A DNA stretch of 20,967 nucleotides from assembly GCA_026398835.1 (NCBI GenBank), contig JAPLSD010000773.1, positions 1-20,967 on the forward strand. The letters are read 5' to 3'. This document shows, piece after piece, positions 14,535-20,967 of the stretch. The position numbers and the translations under genes are program-made. The notes below the pieces were generated by a model. It made no database searches, had not been told where the DNA came from, and saw nothing but the letters and a program-made list of their open reading frames with translations. The DNA is from Pseudomonas sp. GTDB taxonomy: Bacteria > Pseudomonadota > Gammaproteobacteria > Pseudomonadales > Pseudomonadaceae. The number at the start of each line of letters is the position of its first letter. The first letter of the stretch is position 1.

Positions 14535-15299
14535 ATGCCAACCAAGAGTTTTCTGCCGGGTCTCATCCTGGCGTTCTGCGCCGTCGCGTCGCTTTGTTCG
14601 GTTGCTGCCGAGCGAAGAGCGCCCTCGCAAAGTAACAGCGCATCAACCACCCTAATCGAAACCGCCTCGCGGCAGTATGAAAATGGCCAGTTGGACCAAG
14701 CCGCTGCCACGCTGGAGCGTGCCCTGCATATCCAGCCGAACAATCCCGCGACGCTGCATTACCTCGGTGTGTTGCGTCTTCAGCAGGGGCAGTACCAGCA
14801 GGCTGAAACGTTGGCGGCGCGCTCGAACATGGGGGTTGGTCGCAACGTCCAGCTACGCAACCGCAACTTCCAATTGATCCAGGCGGCGCAGCAAGCCCAG
14901 GCTTCGAGTACCCCACCCAACGCCAAAGAGGACCTGGTCGCAGTACAGAAGGGGCTCGAAGAGGAGACCCAAAGGCGCCGCGAAGCAGAAATGGCCGTTG
15001 CTGAACAATCCACTCCGGACACTGGGCGCCATGCTGGAAACTTCGCTCGTGCAGAGGTGGAGCGGGTATCGGACTCGCCGACAGGTGGCAGGCCACGTGC
15101 CGAAGGAGAATTGCAAGTGGCTTCCGTCGAGCCAGAGCCCGCGTACGATGAGGTTGAGATTCCCCGCGGCCATTGGCCGCCTCCGGGTAAATGCCGAATC
15201 TGGTTTCCTGATCGCCCACCGGGGCATCAGCCCGCACCTGGCAGCTGCAAGAAGCTGCGATATCGGGTTCCGTTCGGAGCCTACCTGGTGCACGGTTGA
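14535..15299 (+). CDS. secreted TPR-repeat protein with a proline-rich C-terminal domain
   Basis: From the ATG at 14535 the 254-residue product starts MPTKSFLPGLILAFCAVASL and continues CSVAAERR, a clear signal peptide with cleavage likely after SVAA. A TPR-like pair follows: ASRQYENGQLDQAAATLERAL and NNPATLHYLGVLRLQQGQYQQA. A Glu/Arg-rich coiled stretch is next, then a C-terminal module PRGHWPPPGKCRIW-PDRPPGHQPAPG-C with two cysteines, seen in many small envelope proteins of Pseudomonas. The reading frame opens earlier (TTG 14403), but that extension would bury the signal peptide. No strong ribosome binding site is visible. The location is probably periplasm or envelope; function unknown. 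Confidence 0.7.
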   Translation: MPTKSFLPGLILAFCAVASLCSVAAERRAPSQSNSASTTLIETASRQYENGQLDQAAATLERALHIQPNNPATLHYLGVLRLQQGQYQQAETLAARSNMGVGRNVQLRNRNFQLIQAAQQAQASSTPPNAKEDLVAVQKGLEEETQRRREAEMAVAEQSTPDTGRHAGNFARAEVERVSDSPTGGRPRAEGELQVASVEPEPAYDEVEIPRGHWPPPGKCRIWFPDRPPGHQPAPGSCKKLRYRVPFGAYLVHG

Positions 15300-15309
15300 G
15301 TTTCTGAGT

Positions 15310-15340
15310 GTCCACTTCTGGCCGTTCTCTGCCGGTGCTC
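15310..15340 (+). repeat. dispersed short repeat, copy D
   Basis: Reads gtccacttctggccgttc followed by tctgccggtgctc, a member of the five-copy family. It lies directly between the TPR gene stop and the right IS-like array. Confidence 0.5.
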
Positions 15341-15344
15341 ACTA

Positions 15345-15444
15345 CCGCGTGTGCTGATCAAGTCGAATGCAAACGGTTGGTCAGCACGAATGCAATTGAC
15401 TGGTCAGTGGCAATGCAAATGGGTGGTCAAGTCCATGCAATTAC
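15345..15444 (-). repeat. four-unit 22-23-bp tandem array, IS-end-like (right copy, inverted)
   Basis: On the minus strand this repeats the unit of the 3009-3134 array: GTAATTGCAT at the outer edge, then [AT]TTGCAT with TTGACCA, CTGACCA or TTGATCA. Unit cores begin at 15367, 15390, 15413 and 15435 on the plus strand (spacing 23, 23, 22). The outer edges of the two arrays face away from each other, so they bracket about 12 kb as an inverted pair. The dyad GTGTCA/TGACAC found inside the left copy is absent here, so the two are not identical ends. Confidence 0.6.
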
Positions 15445-15489
15445 ACAACCTTCTGCATACCCGCGTCGCGCGTTTGGAGAGAGGGCCAG

Positions 15490-15615
15490 ATGATCCACGA
15501 AAAGCCGACCGTCGGCCATTTCCGACAAATCAGAACAGGGCTTGATAGCTATGCTGATCAAGCGGCTGACACATGGGGCCGCATCGCAACCCACTGGACA
15601 CGCATCTGGAGATGA
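15490..15615 (+). CDS. small ORF of 41 codons, function unknown
   Basis: ATG 15490 opens MIHEKPTVGHFRQIRTGLDS and continues YADQAADTWGRIATHWTRIWR to TGA 15613-15615. A purine-rich site GGAGAGAGG (15476-15484) lies 5 nt before the start. Its stop is 3 nt before the ATG of the NmrA-like gene, whose ribosome binding site lies inside it, so the two could be translationally coupled. I do not recognise the peptide. It could be a real small protein, a leader, or the tail of a gene removed when the IS-like end arrived. Confidence 0.45.
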   Translation: MIHEKPTVGHFRQIRTGLDSYADQAADTWGRIATHWTRIWR

Positions 15616-15618
15616 GAC

Positions 15619-16365
15619 ATGAAAATCGTTGTCATCGGCGGCACCGGTCTGATCGGGAGTAAACTCTGCAAGAACCTGCAAGATCTGGGGCATGCAGCCT
15701 TGGCTGCGGCGCCAAGTACCGGCGTCAACACCATCACCGGCGAAGGGCTGCAGAATGCTTTACAAGGCGCCGATGTTGTCGTTGACGTGGCTAACTCGCC
15801 GTCATTCGAAGACGCTGCAGTTCTCCAATTCTTCGAAACGTCCGGGCGCAACCTCCTTGCGGCCGAGGCGGCTGCCGGAGTCAAGCACCATATCGCCCTG
15901 TCGGTAGTGGGCACCGAGCGGATGCTCGCAAGTGGTTACTTCCGGGCCAAAATGGCTCAGGAAAAACTTATCAAAGACTCAGGCATTCCTTACACCATCC
16001 TGCGGGCGACGCAGTTCTTCGAGTTCATCGATGCCATTTCGCACTCAGGCGTCCAGGAAGGCGAGACCATCCGTTTGACCTCCGCTACTTTGCAACCGAT
16101 TGCGTCGACCGATGTCGCGGCGGCACTGACAAAGATAGCCGTGCAACCACCCAGCAATCAGACCCTGGAAGTGGCCGGGCCTGAGCGTTGGCCGCTGGTC
16201 GAATTCGTGAGGTTGTTCCTGCAACACAGCAACGATTCGCGTAAAGCTGTCCCGGACGACACCGTTCCGTACTTCGGCGCGCCGATAAACGACCAATCGC
16301 TTACACCGGGGAGCAACCCCATCATCGGACCGACTCGCTTCGAAACCTGGCTCAAGAGCACCTAG
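15619..16365 (+). CDS. NmrA/SDR-type NAD(P)-binding protein
   Basis: This 248-residue protein has the atypical short-chain dehydrogenase Rossmann start MKIVVIGGTGLIGSKLCKNL with GGTGLIG at 7-13, then ALQGADVVVDVANSP, HHIALSVVGTERM and the substrate-side stretch YFRAKMAQEKLIKDSGIPYTILRATQFFEF. There is a Tyr and a Lys in the Y-F-R-A-K segment, but no classical YxxxK active site, as in NmrA-like redox sensors and NAD(P)H-binding reductases. Whether it is an enzyme or a sensor is unclear. GGAG 9 nt upstream supports the start. It lies just outside the right IS-like array, behind the 41-codon ORF, and converges on a LysR gene. Confidence 0.8.
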   Translation: MKIVVIGGTGLIGSKLCKNLQDLGHAALAAAPSTGVNTITGEGLQNALQGADVVVDVANSPSFEDAAVLQFFETSGRNLLAAEAAAGVKHHIALSVVGTERMLASGYFRAKMAQEKLIKDSGIPYTILRATQFFEFIDAISHSGVQEGETIRLTSATLQPIASTDVAAALTKIAVQPPSNQTLEVAGPERWPLVEFVRLFLQHSNDSRKAVPDDTVPYFGAPINDQSLTPGSNPIIGPTRFETWLKST

Positions 16366-16394
16366 CCTCAATCCCGCGCCCTGGGGAAGTCAGT

Positions 16395-16427
16395 CATGAC
16401 AGGTAGCGCTCGGCCAAAGCGGTCACT
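16395..16427 (-). repeat. dispersed short repeat, copy E (diverged)
   Basis: On the minus strand this reads gaccgctttggccgagcg followed by ctacctgtcatg. The outer parts match the family, the middle less so. It lies in the 100-bp gap between convergent genes. Confidence 0.4.
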
Positions 16428-16465
16428 TTATGAACCGTTGCCCGAGGCGCATGCAACTGGACTCG

Positions 16466-17383
16466 TCATTTTACGTCTGCCCACCCCGAGTGCCGTCCAA
16501 ACTCCTCGAAAAGTTCAAAAATGGTCGCTTTGACCTTTTGCACAGCGTTGCTCTGCACGGCCGTGTCAGGCCAGCACAGAGATAGATCACGAGTGAACAG
16601 CCGATGATCGATCCTGGCCAGCTTGAGCTTTTGCTGATCAAGTTCAACATGGGCCGCCGCCCAAGGAAGGATTGTGACACCCAGCCTTGCCAGAACGGCT
16701 GCGAACAACAAGTCCGTGGAGTTGGCTTCGAACTCAACCTCACAGTGCAGACCGGCCTCCTGCAGTGCCGACTCGACTCGACTGCGAATCGTGTTCGGTG
16801 CACAGGGCAGAACCAGCGGCATCTTCGCCAAAGCGTCGATCGTCACTGGCTCATCCGGTATCGAAAACTCCGGCCATGCAACCAGATACAGCGTTTCGGT
16901 AAGCAGCCGCTGCGAGGCCACGCCACGGGTTTCGACCGCATCGACAATCACAGCGAGAGCAACACGCCCGACAGTGATCAGGCCTCCCAGGTCGGCGCTC
17001 GGAGCATCGATCAATTCCAGTTTGATACCCGGATAGCGACTGCGGATCGTGCGAGCGAGCGGAATCGCCAACATACGAGCAGTGCTCGACGGCATGCCGA
17101 CCGATACCTTTCCCTGCGGGAATTCGGCGTCCTGACGCAGCAGTTCCCGAGTGCCGTCGGCCTGGCGCAGCAGCTCGATGGCATGCCGGTACAGCGTCTG
17201 GCCAGCCGCGGTGGGCATCACGCCCTGCACGCTGCGCTCGAGCAATTGCATGTCCATATCCCGTTCCAGATTGCGCATCTGTTGGCTGATCGCAGGCTGC
17301 GCGATATGCAGCGCTTCACTGGCGCGGGTGATATTGCCGCACTCAACCACCTTGATGAAATACCGCAACTGGCGCAGATCCAT
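16466..17383 (-). CDS. LysR-family transcriptional regulator of the CoA-transferase/decarboxylase operon
   Basis: This 305-residue regulator starts MDLRQLRYFIKVVECGNITR and has the LysR helix-turn-helix HIAQPAISQQMRNLE, followed by an effector-binding domain. ATG 17383 is chosen over 17401 because GGAGG lies 6-7 nt before it and MDLRQLRYF is the family start. It is divergent from the MFS/CoA-transferase/decarboxylase operon. The shared gap carries a long inverted repeat (17400-17435) between the two start regions. The sequence and arrangement suggest classic LysR control: autorepression and inducer-dependent activation of the operon by its own substrate, here probably an organic acid. Confidence 0.88.
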   Translation of the reverse strand: MDLRQLRYFIKVVECGNITRASEALHIAQPAISQQMRNLERDMDMQLLERSVQGVMPTAAGQTLYRHAIELLRQADGTRELLRQDAEFPQGKVSVGMPSSTARMLAIPLARTIRSRYPGIKLELIDAPSADLGGLITVGRVALAVIVDAVETRGVASQRLLTETLYLVAWPEFSIPDEPVTIDALAKMPLVLPCAPNTIRSRVESALQEAGLHCEVEFEANSTDLLFAAVLARLGVTILPWAAAHVELDQQKLKLARIDHRLFTRDLSLCWPDTAVQSNAVQKVKATIFELFEEFGRHSGWADVK

Positions 17384-17399
17384 GCGTACCTCCAAAGCC

Positions 17400-17435
17400 A
17401 TATAATTTTCCGATGAAATTAGAGGAATATCATAT
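17400..17435. promoter_or_regulatory. probable LysR operator (long inverted repeat)
   Basis: ATATAATTTTCC (17400-17411) and GGAATATCATAT (17424-17435) match as an inverted repeat at 10 of 12 positions, with a 12-bp spacer. It is 17 bp before the lysR start and directly abuts the -35 box of the MFS promoter. Confidence 0.6.
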
Positions 17436-17465
17436 TTGAAGCTTATGAGATACGACGCCTAGACT
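17436..17465 (+). promoter_or_regulatory. probable promoter of the MFS/CoA-transferase/decarboxylase operon
   Basis: TTGAAG (17436-17441), an 18-bp spacer and TAGACT (17460-17465) lie immediately after the LysR inverted repeat, with a leader of about 80 nt to the MFS start. Boxes are fair, not perfect, as expected for an activated promoter. Confidence 0.45.
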
Positions 17466-17549
17466 CGTCTCACAACAATCGAAGCGCTAACGGCCGCAAC
17501 AGCCACGCAGCGTTTCTATAGGCCTGATCAAGGTCAATGGGAGATCTTA

Positions 17550-18884
17550 ATGTCTAGAGCATTAACAGCATCAGCAACAAGCGTGAAACCCATCAAAACG
17601 CCCCTGACCCGCGAGCAGATCCGCGGCTTCTGGACCGTCTACCTCGGATGGGTGCTGGATGGTGTGGATTCGGTGATCTTCGCCCTGGTTTTGATTCCTG
17701 CCATGACCGAGTTGCTCCCCAACTCGGGCATTACCCCAACCCCCGCCAATATCGCTATGTATGGTTCTGTCTTGTTTGGGCTGTTTCTGATCGGTTGGGG
17801 CCTGTCGTTTATCTGGGGGCCGCTCGCCGATCGCTTTGGCCGGGTGAAGATGCTGGCAGCCAGCATTCTGGTCTACTCACTCTTTACCGGGGCAGCGGCT
17901 TTCTCGGAAAACATTTGGCAGTTGGCGGCGTTTCGGCTGATTGCCGGGATCGGTGTCGGCGGCGAGTGGGCACTGGCCGGCACCTACGTGGCTGAGAGCT
18001 GGCCGGAGGACCGGCGCAAGATGGGCGCGGGCTACCTGCAAACGGGCTACTACTTCGGCTTTTTTATTGCTGCGTTGCTGAACTACACCGTCGGTGCAAC
18101 CTATGGCTGGCGCGTCATGTTTCTATGCGGCCTCGCGCCGGCAGCGGTGGCGATCTACACCGTGTTGAAGGTGAAAGAACCTGTCCAGACTCGCAAGGCG
18201 GCACACCACGTCGAACACTCCCACTCCCCAACCGCATCCGCATCCGCACACATGTCGTGGTGGGAAATCTTTGCACCGGCCTTTCGCCGACGCACGCTGA
18301 CCAGCTCTGCCCTGGTCGGAGTCGCCATTGTCGGGTTGTGGGCCGGCTCGGTTTACGAAGCGACTGCCGTCGTGACACTGGCGACACGCGCCGGTATCGA
18401 TCATGTCGGGGCGGTGCACCTGGCGTCGATTGGCGCGGCCGTGCTGTCGCTCAGCACCATCCTCGGCTGCCTCGTGGCGCCATGGCTGGCCGAACGACTG
18501 GGGCGACGGGTTGCGCTGGGCATCTACTTCGCCGGCATGGCCACGTCGATCGTCTTCGCGTTCGGCTGGGTGTTCTACATGGACGACGGCCTCAATCTGT
18601 TCATGGTGTCGTTGGTGTTCCTCGGTTTCTTCGGCGGTAACTTCGCGATTTTCTCACTCTGGCTGCCCGAGCAGTATCCGACCCGGATCCGCGCCACGGC
18701 GTTCGCCTTCAATGCCTCGGTCGGCCGCTTCATCGGCGCGGGCGTCAACTTCCTGCTGGCCGCTGCGATCCACTGGTATGGCTCGCTGGGAGCGCCAATC
18801 GCCTGGACTGCCGCAGCCTTCGTGATCGGCATTCTGATCCTGCCGTTTGCCGTTGAAACCCGTGATCAGCCGTTGCCGCAATAG
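17550..18884 (+). CDS. MFS transporter, organic-acid (lactate/aromatic acid type) importer
   Basis: This 444-residue inner-membrane transporter has about 12 hydrophobic spans. Loop motif A reads GPLADRFGRVKML near residues 90-102, repeats as AERLGRRVAL in the second half, and is followed by GIGVGGEWALAGTYVAESWP. This layout fits the sugar-acid/aromatic-acid/lactate (SHS and AAHS) groups of the MFS. The central loop is His-rich (HHVEHSHS). GGGAGA lies 6 nt before the start. It is the first gene of an operon with a family III CoA-transferase and a methylmalonyl-CoA decarboxylase, so the cargo is probably a dicarboxylate or other acid that is later made into a CoA ester. Confidence 0.85.
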   Translation: MSRALTASATSVKPIKTPLTREQIRGFWTVYLGWVLDGVDSVIFALVLIPAMTELLPNSGITPTPANIAMYGSVLFGLFLIGWGLSFIWGPLADRFGRVKMLAASILVYSLFTGAAAFSENIWQLAAFRLIAGIGVGGEWALAGTYVAESWPEDRRKMGAGYLQTGYYFGFFIAALLNYTVGATYGWRVMFLCGLAPAAVAIYTVLKVKEPVQTRKAAHHVEHSHSPTASASAHMSWWEIFAPAFRRRTLTSSALVGVAIVGLWAGSVYEATAVVTLATRAGIDHVGAVHLASIGAAVLSLSTILGCLVAPWLAERLGRRVALGIYFAGMATSIVFAFGWVFYMDDGLNLFMVSLVFLGFFGGNFAIFSLWLPEQYPTRIRATAFAFNASVGRFIGAGVNFLLAAAIHWYGSLGAPIAWTAAAFVIGILILPFAVETRDQPLPQ

Positions 18885-18929
18885 CGCGCACCTGAAACAG
18901 CACCGCTCAAACATTCACTGGAGAACCGT

Positions 18930-20186
18930 ATGCAAGCTTTGCAAGGCGTGAAGATCGTCGACCTGAGCCGTGCGCTGTCGGGGCCGTTCTGCACCATGGT
19001 GCTGGCGGACCTCGGTGCCGATGTGATCAAAATCGAGCCCGGCCCGACCGGTGACATGAGTCGGACTTGGGGCCCGTTCGACCGGGGCGTGAGCACCTAC
19101 TATCTATCGTGCAATCGCAATAAACGCGGCATGTGCATCGACTTCCGCAATCCCCAAGGGTTGGCCACGATCCAGCGGCTGATCGATGATGCCGACGTCG
19201 TGATCGAGAACTTCAAACCCGGCACCCTCGATAGCATGGGGCTCAGCTATGACGTGCTCAGCGCGCGTAATCCGCGGCTGGTCATGGGCAGCATCAACGC
19301 CTTTGGCGCCAACGGACCGATGAGCAGCTGGCCAGGTTTCGACCAGATCGCCCAAGGCTACTCGGGGTTGATGAGCCTGACGGGTTTCGTCGATGGCGAC
19401 CCGACCCGCACCGGCACGGCCATCGGCGACCTGACCTCGGGCATGTGGCTGGTGACGGCGGTATTGGCCGCCCTGCTGGAGCGCGAACGCACCGGGCACG
19501 GCCAGCACGTCAGCACGTCGTTGCTGGCCAGTCTGGTCGGGTTGTTAAGTGTGCACGGTCAACGCTACCTCAGCCTGGGCGATGTCCCCCGCCGCACGGG
19601 CAACGCCCATTCAGTCATTGCGCCTTACGGCGTGTTCCAGACGCAGGACGGCCCGCTCAATCTGGCGCCGATCACCTCGGCCATGTGGGGACGTTTATGC
19701 GTGCTGCTCGATTTACCCACGCTGCCGGACGACCCGCGCTTCGCGACCAATGAAGCCCGGGTCGCGCGGCGTGACGAATTGAAATCTATCCTGGAAAGCC
19801 GCTTAAAAACCCGCAGCAAACGAGCGTGGACCGAACTGTTCATCGAGGCAGGCTTGCCCGCCGGCCCGATCAACACACTCGACGAAGTGTTTGACGACCC
19901 GCAGGTGCTGCATAGCCAACTGACCAAGACACTCATGCACCCAACACTCGGCGCACTGCGTCAAGTCGTGACCCCCGTGTTCAGCGCCACAGACGCAGCA
20001 GAACCTGCGCCTGGCGTCAGCCAGCGACCACCGCCTCTCCTGGGAGAACACACCCTCGAAGTACTGCGCGAGGCAGGTTTCGACGCCGCGTCGATCAACG
20101 CACTGCTGGCCGCGAAGGCCGTGTACCAGGACACAAACGATTCGCCAGCAATGGCTTCCGGACAATCAATAGGAACAGCACAATGA
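18930..20186 (+). CDS. CaiB/BaiF family III CoA-transferase
   Basis: This 418-residue enzyme moves CoA from an acyl-CoA donor to a free acid. It shows the family start LQGVKIVDLSRALSGPFC, then LADLGADVIKIEP, VVIENFKPGTLD and the catalytic aspartate Asp167 in AIGDLTSGMW (Asp169 in formyl-CoA transferase). The end of the protein carries the usual LGEHTLEVLREAGF. GGAG lies 7 nt before the start. Its stop overlaps the start of the next gene (ATGA, 20183-20186), so the two are translationally coupled and probably form a pathway step pair. The donor is likely succinyl-CoA or acetyl-CoA and the acceptor the imported acid; neither is shown by the sequence. Confidence 0.9.
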   Translation: MQALQGVKIVDLSRALSGPFCTMVLADLGADVIKIEPGPTGDMSRTWGPFDRGVSTYYLSCNRNKRGMCIDFRNPQGLATIQRLIDDADVVIENFKPGTLDSMGLSYDVLSARNPRLVMGSINAFGANGPMSSWPGFDQIAQGYSGLMSLTGFVDGDPTRTGTAIGDLTSGMWLVTAVLAALLERERTGHGQHVSTSLLASLVGLLSVHGQRYLSLGDVPRRTGNAHSVIAPYGVFQTQDGPLNLAPITSAMWGRLCVLLDLPTLPDDPRFATNEARVARRDELKSILESRLKTRSKRAWTELFIEAGLPAGPINTLDEVFDDPQVLHSQLTKTLMHPTLGALRQVVTPVFSATDAAEPAPGVSQRPPPLLGEHTLEVLREAGFDAASINALLAAKAVYQDTNDSPAMASGQSIGTAQ

Positions 20187-20967
20187 CCCCGACGCAAACC
20201 TCTTCCGCCACCGTGACCGTCAACATTGTCGATGACCGAATCGGGCGGTTGGTCTTCAGGAACCCCACCCACCGCAACGCCCTCAGCGCACAACTGCTGA
20301 CGGCCTTCGACGAAAGCCTCGCCGCACTGGCGTCACAACGCATACCGGTGGTGATACTGGGCAGCGAAGTGGGCCAGCCCGTCTGGAGCGCCGGCCACGA
20401 CATCCGCGAACTGCAACATGACCGCGACCCCATTGCCTATGGCAAGCCACTCGAACACGTGCTGCGCCGCATCCGCGCCTACCCCGGCGTCGTAATTGCC
20501 ATGGTCTCCGGCTCGGTGTGGGGAGGCGCGGTCGACCTGGTGATGAGTTGCGACTTGGTCGTCGCGGATCGCAGTGCGAGCTTTGCGATGACTCCGGCAA
20601 ACATCGGCTTGCCTTACACAACGAGCGGGCTGCTGCGCTTCTTCAACAACCTGCCGATTCACGTGTTGAAGGAAATGTTTTTCTGCGCACAGAAGCTCGA
20701 TGCAGAACGCGCTGAACGCTTCGGTGTGGTGAACAGGCTGGTCGACAGCGACGCACTCGAGGCGACTGCGCTTGACCTGGCACGCACTATCGCCGGCAAA
20801 GCGCCGCTGGCCATCGCGGCCGTCAAGGAGCAGTTGCGCATCCTCGAAGACCTGCAACCGATGCCCGTCCAGGCGATGGAACAGATCGCAGAACTGCGTC
20901 GACAGGCGTGTGAGAGCAGCGACTTTGATGAGGGGCTGGCGGCATTCGCAGAGCGCAGGCCAGCGGT
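20183..20967 (+). CDS. scpB: methylmalonyl-CoA decarboxylase (ScpB/YgfG type), cut at window end
   Basis: This crotonase-fold protein (261 residues visible, nearly complete) matches the E. coli methylmalonyl-CoA decarboxylase: WSAGHDIREL (His72), VSGSVWGGAVDLVMSCDLV, SFAMTPANIGLPY (Tyr145) and APLAIAAVKEQLRIL. E. coli YgfG uses His66 and Tyr140 in the same motifs. General enoyl-CoA hydratases carry two catalytic Glu at other places and lack GHDI...SVWGGA, so decarboxylation of methylmalonyl-CoA to propionyl-CoA is favoured; malonyl-CoA is possible. The start overlaps the CoA-transferase stop by 4 nt. No mutase or propionyl-CoA:succinate CoA-transferase of the E. coli sbm operon is in view. 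Confidence 0.85.
   Translation, partial: MTPTQTSSATVTVNIVDDRIGRLVFRNPTHRNALSAQLLTAFDESLAALASQRIPVVILGSEVGQPVWSAGHDIRELQHDRDPIAYGKPLEHVLRRIRAYPGVVIAMVSGSVWGGAVDLVMSCDLVVADRSASFAMTPANIGLPYTTSGLLRFFNNLPIHVLKEMFFCAQKLDAERAERFGVVNRLVDSDALEATALDLARTIAGKAPLAIAAVKEQLRILEDLQPMPVQAMEQIAELRRQACESSDFDEGLAAFAERRPA

Noticed and set aside
1..20967. rRNA, tRNA, phage genes, toxin-antitoxin pairs or defence systems
   Set aside because: I looked for these and saw no sequence or protein motif that supports any of them in the window.

Overview
The window reads as chromosomal DNA of a Pseudomonas, most likely of the P. fluorescens/putida side of the genus. This rests on high-GC coding sequence, an OprD-type porin, a short-chain acyl-CoA (ato) operon beside a LysR gene, many LysR regulators, and a DUF1652-like fragment. 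Species identity is inference; there is no rRNA or tRNA in view.

Layout. (1) 1-2926: a divergent LysR gene (cut by the window edge) and the atoD-atoA-atoB operon (3-oxoacid CoA-transferase subunits A and B plus acetyl-CoA acetyltransferase), closed by a strong intrinsic terminator. (2) 3009-3134: an array of five 23-bp units that looks like the terminal transposase-binding repeats of an insertion sequence. A second array of the same unit lies inverted at 15345-15444, so the two bracket about 12 kb. (3) 3230-5815: a minus-strand block with a MarR/OhrR-like regulator, a frameshifted remnant and two intact copies of an NADPH-dependent F420-reductase-like gene, and a DUF1652-like fragment. The MarR gene has a very good sigma-70 promoter overlapped by a dyad. 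(4) 5883-12524: a second minus-strand block with a FAD-linked D-2-hydroxyacid (D-lactate type) dehydrogenase, a LysR regulator, an ACS-type MFS importer, an OprD porin and a TetR regulator, ending in a decayed dctA. (5) 12804-14261: a thioredoxin-reductase-like flavoprotein with a CPYC motif, divergent from an Rrf2 regulator, with two near-identical dyads between them. (6) 14535-16365: a secreted TPR protein, the inverted repeat array, a 41-codon small ORF and an NmrA/SDR-type NAD(P)-binding protein. (7) 16466-20967: a LysR regulator divergent from an operon of MFS transporter, family III CoA-transferase and methylmalonyl-CoA decarboxylase (ScpB/YgfG-like, cut at the window end).

How it works together. 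The two ends are metabolic modules that process CoA thioesters: the left activates and cleaves acetoacetate-type acids; the right probably imports an organic acid, loads it on CoA by transfer and decarboxylates it. Between them lies an accessory zone that appears to have been assembled in pieces, with IS-like ends, two pseudogenes and at least five copies of a short dispersed repeat at segment joints. Its intact parts suggest uptake and oxidation of a 2-hydroxy acid (porin, importer, dehydrogenase, regulator) and two small redox stress modules (MarR with F420-reductase-like proteins; Rrf2 with a thiol flavoprotein).
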